Positions 49,376 to 61,883 of a stretch of 64,000 bases of DNA are shown here, piece after piece. Positions within the stretch are counted from its first letter, which is position 1; every line of letters starts with the position of its first letter. The notes below the pieces were generated by a model that was not told the DNA's origin, made no database searches, and was given only the letters and a program-made list of their open reading frames with translations. Location of the stretch: NCBI GenBank assembly GCA_016785225.1, contig JAFBJZ010000602.1, positions 124,001 through 188,000 of the forward strand. Reading direction: 5' to 3'. This DNA is from Psettodes erumei. Taxonomy: Eukaryota; Chordata; Actinopteri; Pleuronectiformes; Psettodidae. The position numbers and the translations under genes were made by a program.

Positions 49376-49521
49376 CTCATCAGCAGCACGGAGAACGCGG
49401 CTTCTCTCCGGCAGAGCGGTGGGGGGGGGCAAGGAGGTCGCAGGCCAACATCACAGCGGTCCTGTTTAGACAGCTGCTGCGCCGCCGGGGAGAGGAGGGT
49501 GAACACCTTCTTCGCCGGGTG
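49376..49521 (-). pseudogene. dnah2: dnah2-like relic exon: end of AAA1
   Basis: A 146-nt segment between a CTCCTTAG acceptor and an ATGAG/GTGAGT donor reads AKKVFTLLSPAAQQLSKQDR, then CDVGLR, then after a C-rich run REAAFSVLLMR. Dynein AAA1 ends AKKxxxLYxLxxxQLSxQxHYDFGLRAxxSxLxxAG and closes with DExxLLxxMRDMN. The first half matches closely. About nine residues of the middle (the AxxSxLxxAG helix) have been replaced by a poly-proline run encoded by a C tract. The splice donor is preserved. Confidence 0.75.
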
Positions 49522-50261
49522 CTAAGGAGCCGGGGGACAAAGTGAGAAAGGGGGTGAGGACGTACAGAGCGGACAGACGCAGAGCCATGACCAGAAACAT
49601 ACAAACACGGGCGGGAAGCGAAGACTGAAGAGAGACAAAGAGGAAGTACACAAAGAGGTGGGGGGGAATTATACAAGGTTGTCAGCTTTGGGTGAATAGG
49701 ATTAAAATTTGCAGTGCGAACCGGAGACGAGCCGGGGTGACCGAGAAGGGCAGCGTGCCAGCAAAGCATGTCATGAAACATAAATCCATCGCTTCCCTTC
49801 CCTGCTCCAGTGGACTTCAAAGACAGGTCTCAAATCATGAATCCGTTCAGCCGTGCGGCCGGCTTACACCGCGGCGCAGAGAATATAATGTGCATGTGAA
49901 GTGGGAGTCCGCACCCGTCCGCCTGTTCGTGGCAGAACGACTGTCTATTTGTGCTAATAGAGCAAGTGCATGTACATTGAAATATAGTGGATTTTGCTTC
50001 TGATCTGATTTTTTTTTAAAAAACACAATTTCCCCGTGAAACGTTACACATTTTGTTCGCGCAAACAGCCTATTTGTGAGTCTCACCGAGTGCGCAGGAC
50101 TCCGGGGCCACCACGTTAGCTTGTCCTCATCGCAACCGGCACACGCGCACGCACACACACACACACACACACACCGCGGCTGTCATGCTAGGCGGCGCAG
50201 ATGATGGGCTCGTGGGAGGCAAATCCACCTCCGTTCTGTTCCTGTTCAGAGAGCAGTCGGA

Positions 50262-50319
50262 GCGCTCTCAAACCAGGCCAAAGCAGGCTGAAGTAGGCCA
50301 GTCCTCAGACCAAAGTCTC
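50262..50319 (-). pseudogene. Doubtful dnah2-like relic: AAA1 Walker B region
   Basis: After a GTCGCTGCAG acceptor one frame reads DFGLRTGLLQPALAWFES. It can be aligned with the AAA1 segment MGRxxSGLAQxGAWxCFDEF if one residue is lost (G-L-x-Q, then W-F-E for C-F-D). The order is right, just upstream of the 49.5 kb exon. The similarity is weak and may be chance. Confidence 0.2.
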
Positions 50320-53300
50320 CTGCAGCGACAGGTACCAGCAGGGGCTAAATCCCGGTCTTGTCGGCACCTGCTAACTCGTCGTGCACGTGGATGCGTGTTT
50401 AGCGCGTGCGCATGAGCGTGAAACCCCGTGAACTGCAGACTTAGAGCGACAGCATTTCGCAAATTTAGCTTTAAGACGGAATTTTGGGGGAAAAAAACCC
50501 CAACAACTTTGGAGGCTAAAATTGTCAATGCTGTTGTGAGGATTAATTTTGGGGCCAACTCGAGGATAGCCTCGTTGGAGGGGCCCATAAAATAATCAAG
50601 CTCACATAGCAGAGCGTTCGGCTAACAACTGGTACTGAGTGGCTGTGTTGTTTCAGTCTTAAGCCGCTCTTGTTTGCACTGCTGCTTGGTTAACGCTCCT
50701 AATTCTCAATCTGGCAGATAATTACAGCTCGCGACAGCATGGCATGACTGGTGCCACGCAAGCGTTCAGCTCAGTGTATTTACCAGCTGCAGTAGCATGG
50801 CTGGTGTTGTTTTTCACTTTGTGAGTCTGCGTGTGTGTGTGTGCGTGGCAAAATATGATCCTCCTGCACCGCTACCGCAGCAGGAAGTACCGCAGTTGCG
50901 GTTTCGACAACCCCGACGGATGTGTGCTGCGATGCCTCATAATAATGCAGTGATGACTACTGAGCACTGATATTGACGGGCATGGCGACCGGTGTGATCC
51001 CATCGCAAGATGGTCTTTCTAGTTGCGCGTCCGCGTCTCCGTGCGCATTGTGAGTCACGGACAGTCCGCTGTTGCACACAATACGTTCCCAGTCTGCGTG
51101 GACGGCGCCGTACGATTTCGCTGAGGTCTCCGGGGAGCAAAGTAGGTGTCGAGACGCAAGGCGGAATTCGGATCGGGTTGGCGAGGGAGGACACGAGACA
51201 CCGTCAGCTCCTCCCATCCCCCTGTAGCAGGCAAGTACACACAAACACACCAAGTGGCACCAGCTCCCCGGTGAGTAATCAGTAATCCTGCTCCTGCAGA
51301 GAATCATGTGGCTAATCATCACACATACACACACACACACACACATTAATCCTCTCAGACCTTGGCCTCGCAACAAACCCCACACTGACACTGATCCCAG
51401 ACCAGCGCTCACTGCTTAACGGCGCTAGAAATCAGTAGGGGAAACAGATGGATCAACACCCACCGCTGATCTATGCTCAGCTCAGTCGCCAGCCCTTCCA
51501 AATGATGGAGCGCCACATTCCCCGTTCAGAATCTCTTTAAATCTGTCCACCGTGAAAAAAGAACTGTTGCAAATCTATGAAGAATATGGAAATCTATAGG
51601 AAAAAAACAAGTCGCGAGAGCTTGACGTGTAAAAGGCAAGCAGGATATTTCTAATTGAATCCATCAGATTGATTCCATGATATTGCATCTCTATCAGTGT
51701 GGAAGAACTCAGCCTCGTCTGCTGATTGCCTCAGCTCTTCACATAAAAGGAGCGGGGCTGTTTCATTAAGCCTGCGATAATTCAACAAGATATACTTTAG
51801 AAATCAGCGCGTATTCAGAACTGTGTACAGGGGGTAAAAATAGCACCCGGACAGAATTCATTAAACGGCTACATCCAACTATACAGACCGGGCCTTGTTA
51901 CTGAGGGAGCGAGGCAGCCGAGGTGACGTTTCCTTCTACAGTAGATACAGGCTATTTTGCGATCTGTCTGTGTTTCCAAATAAATGGTAACTCTGTCACT
52001 GGCTGACAACCAGCAGACCAATCCTGACTAAACAAAGTCCATACTCTCCCGGTTTTGTTCCAGCAGAACGAACCCGGAGCCAAATCAGGGTTTTCGCTGC
52101 GCAGAATCACCAGCAGCTTATAATGGAACGTTTCGTCCCGCGAGGCGTTTTTGGTTTTTTGCTACACGAACACGCCGCGAATGAGGGGGGGGGACCCGTC
52201 GGGTACTCCTGCGCTTTTCATTGCACGGACACGCTGCGATCAGCTGACCTCGACGGGAAGTTAATGGCGTTAGAACGCGCAGTCAAAACAACTTTCCCGT
52301 TTCTGCTCGGGAGCGAAAACAAGCGGACGCTCGGGTGCTCGGCCTCCGCCCAACGATGCGCGCCACAATCGTCATTGCCGTTGCTTTGGAAAAAAGTACT
52401 GAAGCACAAAGATGCATTATTGGTTGGCAAAACACACGAAACAAGCCAGTTAGATATTTTGAGGAAAAGAAAATAAGTGATTTTCAGGGGCCTGCGTCTA
52501 CGCTTCCCTTAAATGAGATTAAACAAGCTTGAGTAGAACAAATTGCATGAAATACGAGCCAGCAGAGTCAGCAAGTACTCCAGACAATGAGCCAGACTAT
52601 TTTTGCTCTTAGCTTTACGTCATGCTAGCTTGTGCCCGCTCAAAAGCAGACGGCCGATTGCGCGCGACGCCGACCGCGCCGCAAACCTGCCCCCGGCTCG
52701 CCGCTAAGGGGGAGTGTCGCGTAAAGAGTGCCCTGACACGCAACGCTGCGACACGACGCTGCGACTCCCGTCCTACCACCTGAGGCTGTCTGTTTCCTTG
52801 ACAAACTGAGGGCTTAGACAAACCGCGCCGACACAAACACGCGGGGTTAATTAATCGACTGATGTCTGACAGACTGACTGAGGAGTCGGCGCGCTCGTCG
52901 GTTGTCGCGCTGATTAACCGAGTGTCCTGTTGACACCTGTCAGTAAGTGACGAGCCGTGCGGATAATTAAAGCCACATGTGAAGCGCGTGCCGCTCCGTC
53001 AGCTCCGTGGATACGCGACGGGACTCGCATGCATCATTTCAAGGCGGCTGGATTTATTCCGACGAGAGCGGCTGACTTAACTCAGGTGGCATTAGTGTCT
53101 TTCCCTGGCCCCGCCTGCTCCTCCCACACCCCTCGGTGACTTCACATACGTAAAAACAGCCAATCGAGGCTCCGCTAAAGCTAAAGGGCGAATAGCGAGC
53201 CTGCCCGGTCGTGACTCACAAACTCATCTCAGCAGCGAGACAGTTCCGGCCTGAAATTCTGCTAACGCGGGGAACAAATGTGAAGCCGGGAGCGGGCGTC

Positions 53301-55828
53301 AGCGCTCCAGTGTTCTCTTCAGGCCTGTCTCTCATCGCCACAAACTGTTGACTGCGTAAAAGCAAATTATCCGCACCCTCTTGTTCCCTCACACCGACGA
53401 TTTGGGCTTTTTAAATTTCATTAAACGGCGGCGGTGGAAAGTCACACGCAGGCGTTTTCAGATTCATTTCCTGCTGCAAGGCTCAGAGCCGTCACCCCAT
53501 CAAAACAAACCTCCAAACGAACATTAACAACCACTGTTTCCCACTTCCTCTCGTTTCCTCATACATATTTGTTATTTCTTTCTATTTTTTTTATTATTAA
53601 AGATTAATTTTTGGGCCTTTTGACATTTATTGGAAAGTTGGCAGTGAGGAGGCAGACAGGAAACGAGGAGAAAGGGAGGCACTGTCCCGGCATGGCCCGG
53701 GAAGAAAACAAATCACGGGTGTCGTGGCACGCTCGTATTTGTTCTCATTCTACTTCATTTCTTTTGCATTAAGGTTTTTTTGGGGCATTTCTTTACCCCT
53801 AAATACTGCCACCATCTCCCAGTCAAAAGGCACTGACATGATCGCAACCTACCTTTGCCCGGATGAGTGGCACAGTCGCACGAGAGAGAATAAAAAAAGG
53901 CGGCGCCGAAGTATCTCAGAACCGTTTGTTGCTCATTCCCAGCCAAACTTTCTAATAGAATATTTCTGAGCTGCTATATTAGGACAGACGCGAAGAAAAG
54001 AACGAGCGCAAGAAAAATAATACTGGATATTAAAGCAATGCTCGGAGGATTAAAATGGTAGAATCCATTTGAACTGCTTCAAAGTGCAGCTAATTCGGTG
54101 TGACATTCAGCGACAGCGAGACAACAGCGAGTCACTGCGTCGGCCGCCGTCAGCGTCCGTCGAAATGTCAAGGATGCAAAAAAGGGGAATTCGGGAGATC
54201 GAGGAGGTAAAAGTGAGAAAGCATGTACAGCACCTGTCCAGATCGGTCTCTGGTCCGTTCGTCTCCGTCCTCGCGTTGGTTCGGACGCCGGAGTTTGCTA
54301 CGCGCAGGTCTTCTCCCCCCCCCGACCCAGCCGGACCTGCAGGCGAGACGGAATGAAGCAGTTATTCATTACCACGACGGTCTTTAATGTGTCCATTACC
54401 ACCGGTGGCATCATGATTAGACCCATCATCGCAGCGGAAGCCTTATCGGCGTCATCAGCCCTCTGTCTGCCCTCGCCGGTGGTTCCCTTTCATTCGGTCC
54501 GGGGCCGCGAAAAAGACAAAGCGCAGCTGATCTTAACTGATCGCCGGTCCACCTCTGTCTCACACTTACGACGCCGCACATCACAAACACATCATCAAAT
54601 GAGCGATGATTGCGAAAGTGCACGCAGCTGTTAACATCCTGCAGCGCATTTTCAAGGTGCTTTGCTGATAAGAGGAAGGTGGGTGGACGTGGGTTAAACA
54701 CGGGCCACATCTGGCCGAAAGGAGTTTTTTTTTTTTTTTTAAGACATGTGCTGGTGCATGAAAAGATCTCTTCTGAGGTGCTCCATTAAATCTTAATAAA
54801 CAGCAACCGCCAGGTGAATGTTATGTACTTATGTTCCCTCCGAGTCTCCCTGCTGATGTCGCATCGCAGGCCGGTTCATCCCGAGCATCTGATTCATCAT
54901 GATGTAAAATGCTGAAATGAGGCTAGATCAGCAGTCCCGCTCCTCTGACACACTCAATAAATGGAGCCATCAGGTGGAAAATCAGATAAATCCTGGCATA
55001 TAAGACTGTTAAACCCTGTAAGAAAAAGAGTCATTTAGCACGGGGCTCAGTAGGAAAAGATTACTTCCTTTTTTTTCATAAATTGGGTGATAAATGTCAC
55101 CGGGATAGCATCGTTCCATTTGTTTCTCTGAACCTAACCTCACCGCCATGAATTCATCATATTTTACATGTTGGCGTATGGAAAATGCTTCTGTCGTTAT
55201 CTAAGTATTCCTGCATTTAGGGAGACGCGTGACGACTTCAGAGGAGCCGGCCCGCGGTGCTTTTCCAAGCGGCGGTAATGTTATCAAAGTCTTATCTCGT
55301 GGGCAGCCGCTCTCTGACGTCCCGTCTTTGGTTAAACGTTCTGGGCGGATGAAGAAGGAAGGGGAGGGGGGAGGGGGGGGGCGACAGACAGGGGGGCGAG
55401 ACGGAGAAATAACGGCAGGAGAAGAAAAGGAAACCAAACTATTAAAAGGGTGACAGGAAGAAAATTGAGGGAGGAAAAGCAGTCACGGAGGCGGGAAACC
55501 CCGAGTCCAGCGTGTGTACGCTCAAAGATTTTGAAACAGTTTCAGGCTGCGGCCCTGGTCGGACATTAGAGCCGCAGTGGACACCGCCGGGCAGATTACA
55601 GATTAAAAATGTCGGGTGCAGTGACACAATCCACAGCGTCTCAGACATCCACTCCGAGTGCTTATCGAGAGGTGACTTCCAGTCACTCACAAATGACTTT
55701 CAAGCGAAGTCAGTGATTAATGACCGTTAATTACATATTCTTTCTTAAATGACTTTGGAGTCACAACGCTGCACGTGCCACTGTCTGCAGATTAATTTAA
55801 CATCAACCTTTATCGAAACAGCAGGGTC

Positions 55829-55910
55829 CCTCTCAGTGATTGTCAACCGGCGGCCCTCGGGCCACATCCGGCCCCCCAAAGGTTCCGCTCCGGCCTGCAG
55901 AATTCTAATG
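55829..55910 (+). mobile_element. Possible hAT-like DNA transposon end fragment
   Basis: The segment around GTCAACCGGCGGCCCTCGGG, CCACATCCGGCCCCC and CCGGCCTGCAGAATTC resembles the GGCCCGCGGGCCACATCCGGCCC motif found near the ends of hAT-type elements in vertebrates. The family assignment is tentative and no target-site duplication was established. Confidence 0.35.
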
Positions 55911-56274
55911 CATTCGTTTTTTTTCTTCCATTGACGTCTGTGTGGCAGCCTGCCACGGTATCAACATATTGATTTCCACTTATTGACCTTCTATCATTGT
56001 AGACCTGCACACGGCGCATTGATTCGCTCTCTCTCACACCGACAGCAGACTGTCTGTGGCCCCTCCTCTCCGTGCACGCTCGGTCATGATGCCTGCTCAC
56101 GCAAGTGGATAACTTCAACGTGAACCCTTTCACTCTTACTCTGAATGTTTGCTCGCTCAGACCAGAAGAATATTGAAAACTATTTTCAGACTCAAAAGGG
56201 CTCGTCCTGAGGAGAAAAAAAACCCCACATGGGTGAAAGCTGCGCGGAAATAAATTTGTTTTGAATATTTGCAG

Positions 56275-56398
56275 GCTTCAGCCAGAGCTGCTGCGGCAGC
56301 TGAAGCCGCAGGGGGAGGGTCAGGGAAGAGAAAGCTGCAGCTGATGAAGCGAGAGATGGCGGAGGAGAGGAGGCCGAGGAGGAGGTCAGAAGCAACAG
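56275..56398 (+). other. Exon-like open segment, unassigned
   Basis: A 124-nt plus-strand stretch lies between a TTTGAATATTTGCAG acceptor and a CAACAG/GTGAGA donor and is open in one frame. It encodes an alanine-rich stretch and then a highly charged segment (KRKLQLMKREMAEER followed by RRPRRRSEAT). The flanking splice signals are better than expected by chance, but the protein matches no family I can name and no neighbouring exon was found. It may be a real exon of an unknown gene, or chance in CpG-rich sequence. Confidence 0.25.
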
Positions 56399-57933
56399 GT
56401 GAGACGGGCGGCGGACGGAGCGTCGGGAGCCGCGCGTGTCGCAGCGCCTCGCTCGCCAAGCCGCTCTCGCTTCGGTCGATACTGAGAGGTTCTCCGCGCA
56501 GGAACCGGGGACAAGCGCCTTCCGCCAAATCAGGACGCCGCTTCAGAAGGAGTTGCTCAATGCTCCACAGTCAGCTCCCTCCTTGGCGGTGGTCTGAGAG
56601 CATTTTCGAGTGAGTAAGTGTCTAGTTATCATTATTGATTCCCCGTGATTTAGGAGTCTGTTCACACAGCATCGTTTTTGTGGGAAGGTGAAAATATTAA
56701 ACTATAATAGGATAATTAGGCCCCTGCAGTGTCAGTTTAGAGAGGTTCTGGCCCTTGGACAAATACAGTTGATGACCCCCCCCCCGATCTATAAAGTATA
56801 TGACAGCATTAATTTGTTCCTACAGGTTCCACAAGCCACAGTTATTTGGTGCTGCTTGTACAGGCGGCAGAGAGGAGGAGAGAAGAAGGGGGAGAAGAGG
56901 GAGGATGTTGCACCGTGGTGTCTATCATGTAGCGTACTGCAGTGTTTGTGCAGGATGTACGACCGCTAATCTGTCTGTAATCCAGCAGAATATATATTAC
57001 AGTGAAACGGAAAAGTGTAGTAGCCGCACGGGACGAGAGTTTAGTCGGCAAATATAAACCTAACAGTAAAGGAAGGAGAGAAACGGGGCGGGGCGAGACA
57101 CAGAGAGAGAGAGAGAGAGAGAGAGAGGCAGACACATTAATCAGGCGTCGAGGTAATGCTCTGATAACCCAAAGCAGAGCTGCCATGGCTTCAGGCGGAG
57201 GCTCTCATCGCCCCGTGAGCAGACGCGGCTGCTTTGTAAATGTCTATTGTTTTTGACGCTGGCTGCCGAGAAGCCGGAGTTTCCGGCGCGGGTCGGGTCA
57301 AAACTCTCGTTTCAATTTTCAGTTTTTAGACTGAAAATTAAAACAAAAAAAAAAAAAAGGAGATGCCACGGCTTATGGACGGCGCACGTTACATTTGATG
57401 ACGTTCCCAGCCAGACTGAGCGTGACCGACCTACGGAGAAAGTGTGAGGGAAGGATCCCTTGCAAGATCGCAACTGTCCCCTCAAAAGGAACATTTCAGA
57501 CGAAATGCAGAATGTGTGTAACGCTTACGAGCCCGCGCGCACACATGCAGCCTCACACTCGACACGACAGACACCTTTCCACATAAAGCTTTCAGAGGTG
57601 TATCCATTATGTGAACATTACCGCGGCCTGGGGTAGAACTCAAAGCCTCGGAGCACGCTTTGGATTTCTGATCTGATTTGTGGGTGAACAAATAAAGCCT
57701 GCCGGCAAACGCGCACACACGCACGCGCACAGGCAAAGGGTATATGCTTTGCTACCGAGGCCTGACAAAATAAATGCATACAGTATGTGCACCTCCTCGC
57801 ACATAAACATGTGCAGCACGTCAGAGGGATGAGAAACGCCTTTCTCTGCATCTTAACAAAGAGGTCTGTGGGGAGGGAATATGGGTTATAAAGAGAGGAT
57901 GGGAGCCGCTCTCTCTCACACTCACTCGCACAG

Positions 57934-57964
<31 letters not shown>

Positions 57965-58941
57965 GACAGACATGCACAGAAGGGGTGGCATAGCATTCAG
58001 CACCGGTCCTCTCCCCCCTGCTTGGCGTGCCTGGAAACCATGGCAGCAGTCGCCATGCCAACAGCGGCGGCAGCTTTCTGTGGGGATCAGACTCACTGGG
58101 TGACACCTGACGAATGCACAAACATGCACGCACACACACACACAAGCCAGGAGCCAGTGAAAGGGAAAACGGAACAAAGAATTGTGTGCAGGTGAGCTCG
58201 CACAGGTGGGTAAAAAATACACGCTGAGATGCACAAGGACGTGTACACGAGGGCGCAGACAGGCAGCGGGAGGGACACGAATGTAAATCTGGATCTCACT
58301 GACAGCCCCTTACCTCAACCAGCACAACACCACACCTGAGCCCGACAACCAGGTCTTTCTACACAAACTTAGCTCAGCCAATCACAGATAAGTACGTGAC
58401 CCTCAACTAAATCTGGACTAACCTGGACCCTCGGAAGCTCAATCTGAGTCCCCACAGTGACACAAGACCCCACGGGTTGGTAAGCATTCAGGGAAAAGTC
58501 CCCACTGGGATGTAAAAACAAGACCCCCCCCCCACCCCACACACACACACACACAAACACCTATACAGCGTAATGCTTCCAGCAGGTGTACAGAAAAGCA
58601 ACCTTTCTTTCATCCCTCTCCACCTGCTCTGAGTCTGTGTACTCCACTCTGTCTCTCTAATTAGAGAGCCTGCCTGAGTCGGGGCTGCCTGCATGGGGGC
58701 AGCGCGACGCACACGCACGCACGCGACACATCTTCATCGGTCTCTCCGCGCAAATCACACAGCGTCGAGTGCGCACAAACGACGAGAGCACTCCATCACT
58801 TTCCGGCGCGTCGCGCGCAAAGGCTCACGAAAGGACACACACACGCGCGCACGCACACATCCACTACCCACATATTAATAACCAGGTCTCCAATGTCAAT
58901 TTGAGCTCTCAAGGACTGTGGGCGCTGAGCGAGGCAGAGGC

Positions 58942-58944
<3 letters not shown>

Positions 58945-58972
<28 letters not shown>
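58945..58972. repeat. (AG)n microsatellite
   Basis: A pure AG run of 28 bases followed by a G run. Similar runs occur at 57101-57126, 59229-59252 and 62940-62963. Confidence 0.9.
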
Positions 58973-58976
<4 letters not shown>

Positions 58977-60331
58977 GGGGGGAAGAGTAATGGGGTAATA
59001 CATTCAGGTTCTTATTCATGCTGATTTCCCTGCTGGGCGCACAGACTCATTTACCTAAACAATACATTTCAGACAGGGCAAAGAGGACACAGAGTAGGAC
59101 ACAGAGGTAGGGCTGGATGAGGCCTGCTATTGTCCTGGAAAATGTGAGCGTTTTTTGGGGGGCATGCTGCACGTGTGTTAGACTCGGGGGGGACTCACCG
59201 ATTCGCCGTGGCGCTGGACGTCTTGACGGAGGAGAGAGAGAGAGAGAGAGAGCGTGAAAAGGCAGCTGAGGAACGGCGAGGAGGGAGGAGACAAGAGGGA
59301 GAGGGGCCCTCGAGTGAGACGGAGGTCGCGAGACGCGCCACTTGACCCCCGGTGTGTGTTTAGCATGAAGGGAGGGGAGGCTACTGTATCTGTATCCCCC
59401 CCCCTTCCTGAAGGCCGCCTCTGTTCATTCAACCCGCCGGGGCACGCAACGAAAAACAAGCATCCACTGGCACCCTACACCTATACATACATTCATACAG
59501 GGAGCATAAAGGGCTGCATAAAAGCACATTCGTGGTTACTTCTCCAGTTCTGTCTAATTCGTTATTAAGTTATTTGCCGGGAACACAGTGACATAGTGAA
59601 AGCGAAATCGGACGGAGCGACAAACAAAGCCCAAGGTCAGCCAAGCATGTAGGAGATGAGAAGCGAGGAGCCGGTGAGAAGGGGAAAATCCTCAAAAAAC
59701 AACATCGCTCTGTAGTGCTACTAGCGGTTAAAAATCTGCGCGGGATACCTTTAATTTTCTGGGAAATCATTCGACTCGCCGTTTATAAATAAAATAACCT
59801 GACAGGAGTGTCTGTTTTTTGGCTGAACCAGCGAGTGAAACGGTGGAAAAAAATTCAACCGCGGCGATGGCGGGGAAAAAAGCCGATAACAATCCAATCA
59901 GCCATCGAGCAGTTCTGATTACATTCATTCGCGTGTTGCAATGCCGTTTTCTCTGGGTGTGGCCAAATCCACCCGGAGATATTAAATCAACCAACCCCGT
60001 TTGGAAGAGAAAGCAAATGCTAATTATGACTCATCCATCACTTACCTACCATGCCTGCTGTAGTTCTACAGTATTCCTGGGCAATACAGGATTAATAGTG
60101 ATATTTTGGCAGAGCTCGCATTCTGTGCTTTTTCAAAAATTACATAAAGAAAAAAAAAAAATGTAACCGTTACAAATGATGCTCAAAACTACAAATAAAT
60201 AAAAAAAAACACACTATCAAAAGTGAATTTGCCTTCAATGGGCGCACAGGAGGCAGCATGTTGCGAGTCTACATATGCTCGGACCGTAGGTATATACGCC
60301 TGACAACACAACCATTAACCCAGCCCGACAC

Positions 60332-60332
<1 letters not shown>

Positions 60333-60377
<45 letters not shown>
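60333..60377. repeat. (AC)n microsatellite, 45 bases
   Basis: A pure AC run. A second, compound (CA/CG) run follows at about 60655-60720 and a shorter (AC)n lies between them near 60532-60555, so this is a microsatellite cluster. Confidence 0.95.
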
Positions 60378-60381
<4 letters not shown>

Positions 60382-61851
60382 CACAGTAATGAGATGCTGA
60401 CTCAGTGCAGCGACTGTGATGAACCACGTTGCGAGCGCGCGAACACCGATGGTGGTCGTAATGGTGTATGATGGTGTACATGCTGGCGGCTGACAGATAC
60501 TCTCCGCTTAATGAGCGCGCGTCTAATAAAACACACACACACACACACACACACAAGCGAGAACACAAGAGCTGCAGCTGAAACCGCAAACTTATTGACC
60601 CAGAGCCTTCTCCTGCGCATGTGGTCGGCCTGATCCGTCCCGCTTCAGGCCCTCTCTCACACGCACACGCACGCACACACGCACACACACACACACACAC
60701 ACGCACACACACACACACGCCCGCTATCGTAGACCACACGTAGGGTAACACGCTTATCGACCCGGACACTCCAGCACGGCGGGCCAGGGTTTAGTTTGGC
60801 CCAGAATGACGGCTACATGGCTGAATTTAGCCGAGAGGCAAAAACAACGGCGGCGAGATGGAGATTATGCGCGCGCTCGCGCAGATGTCCAGCGAGGAGC
60901 AGTCATTACTGCCACGCTGTTTAGTCCTTCACGCCGCGGCGTTACCCGGCGACGAGTTACGACGGCGAAGCGCGTGTTTCTGTGTCTCCGGCACTTCCTG
61001 TCCCCCTCCTGTTGGTTTTCGGCGGTCGTTGCCTGACGGTTTCCCCTCCCCGTGCTTATTTGTTACTTTTGAAAATTTGGCGAGCTTCGTGCCTGCGTGC
61101 CTGAGGGCACGTTTGCGCGGTGGGGCCGCGCCGATCCACCGCAACGCGAGAGACGAGAACCCTCCCAACCCGCCGTTGCGCTCGCAAGCCTCACATCCTG
61201 ATGCACACAAACATACACATGACGGCATGGGTGGGGGTGGGTGGTGGGTGGAGGGCGCAAATGCTGTTCAACATATTTCGCTATTCTACTCGAGCACGGA
61301 GGAATAGAGAGAGAGAGAGACAGGAAAAAAAACAAAACAAAAACAAACAACAAAAAAAAAAGACGCCGCTGTGCAGAACATTCGCTCGAGCAAAATACAC
61401 AATCCCGCAATTGTTTAAAAGTCTCCGTTTCCCAAAGATGCCAGTCTGGCATGAGTTAAAAATCAGAGAAATATGCAGCAGATAATTGGGAACATATCCG
61501 CACAGCACACTGTTTATACGAGCCAATGTTTTTGTGCATTATGTCTCCAAGGGCCCTGAGCGTATTTGACAGCATCGAGAACATACGAGAAAGTATGTTC
61601 CACTCCACGATATGTAGCATGTGTACGTTCCGGAGATTAGGCAGATTAGGCAGGTAGGTCTGTGCGCGCGTGTGTGTTTTTTGTATACGTTTGTGTTTTG
61701 GGGGTGAGTAAGCCGCCGTTATCACCGCACGCAGGTGTGTGCGCGTCCTGTCTCCCTGTGCTCTACAAAAAATAAAAAATAAAAAAAATCTTACACAACC
61801 TCAGGCCTGTTTTCCAATTAGACCAAGGTTTGTGCCAGTAGATTATTCAAG

Positions 61852-61883
<32 letters not shown>

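Larger units (their letters stand above)
7525..49521 (-). pseudogene. dnah2: Upstream dnah2-like copy, decayed (multi-exon relic)
   Basis: At least ten minus-strand segments resemble successive parts of a DNAH2-type dynein heavy chain, ordered from AAA1 (49.5 kb) to the C-terminal region (7.6 kb). Each is listed separately. Several retain intron-style flanks (for example 21179-21037, 17675-17510, 45154-45068 and 49521-49376), so this is a duplicated gene and not a processed copy. Signs of decay include frameshifts at about 9365 and about 14910, loss of the YGG(H/R) motif at 7.6 kb, missing splice sites at 16.4 kb, incompatible phases between the 49.5 and 45.1 kb exons, and a damaged AAA2 nucleotide-binding loop. 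Many exons are absent or unrecognisable, and the tail and linker were not found. A well-preserved dnah2 start lies downstream at 985. An alternative is a fast-evolving gene with undetected exons, which I consider less likely. Confidence 0.68.
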
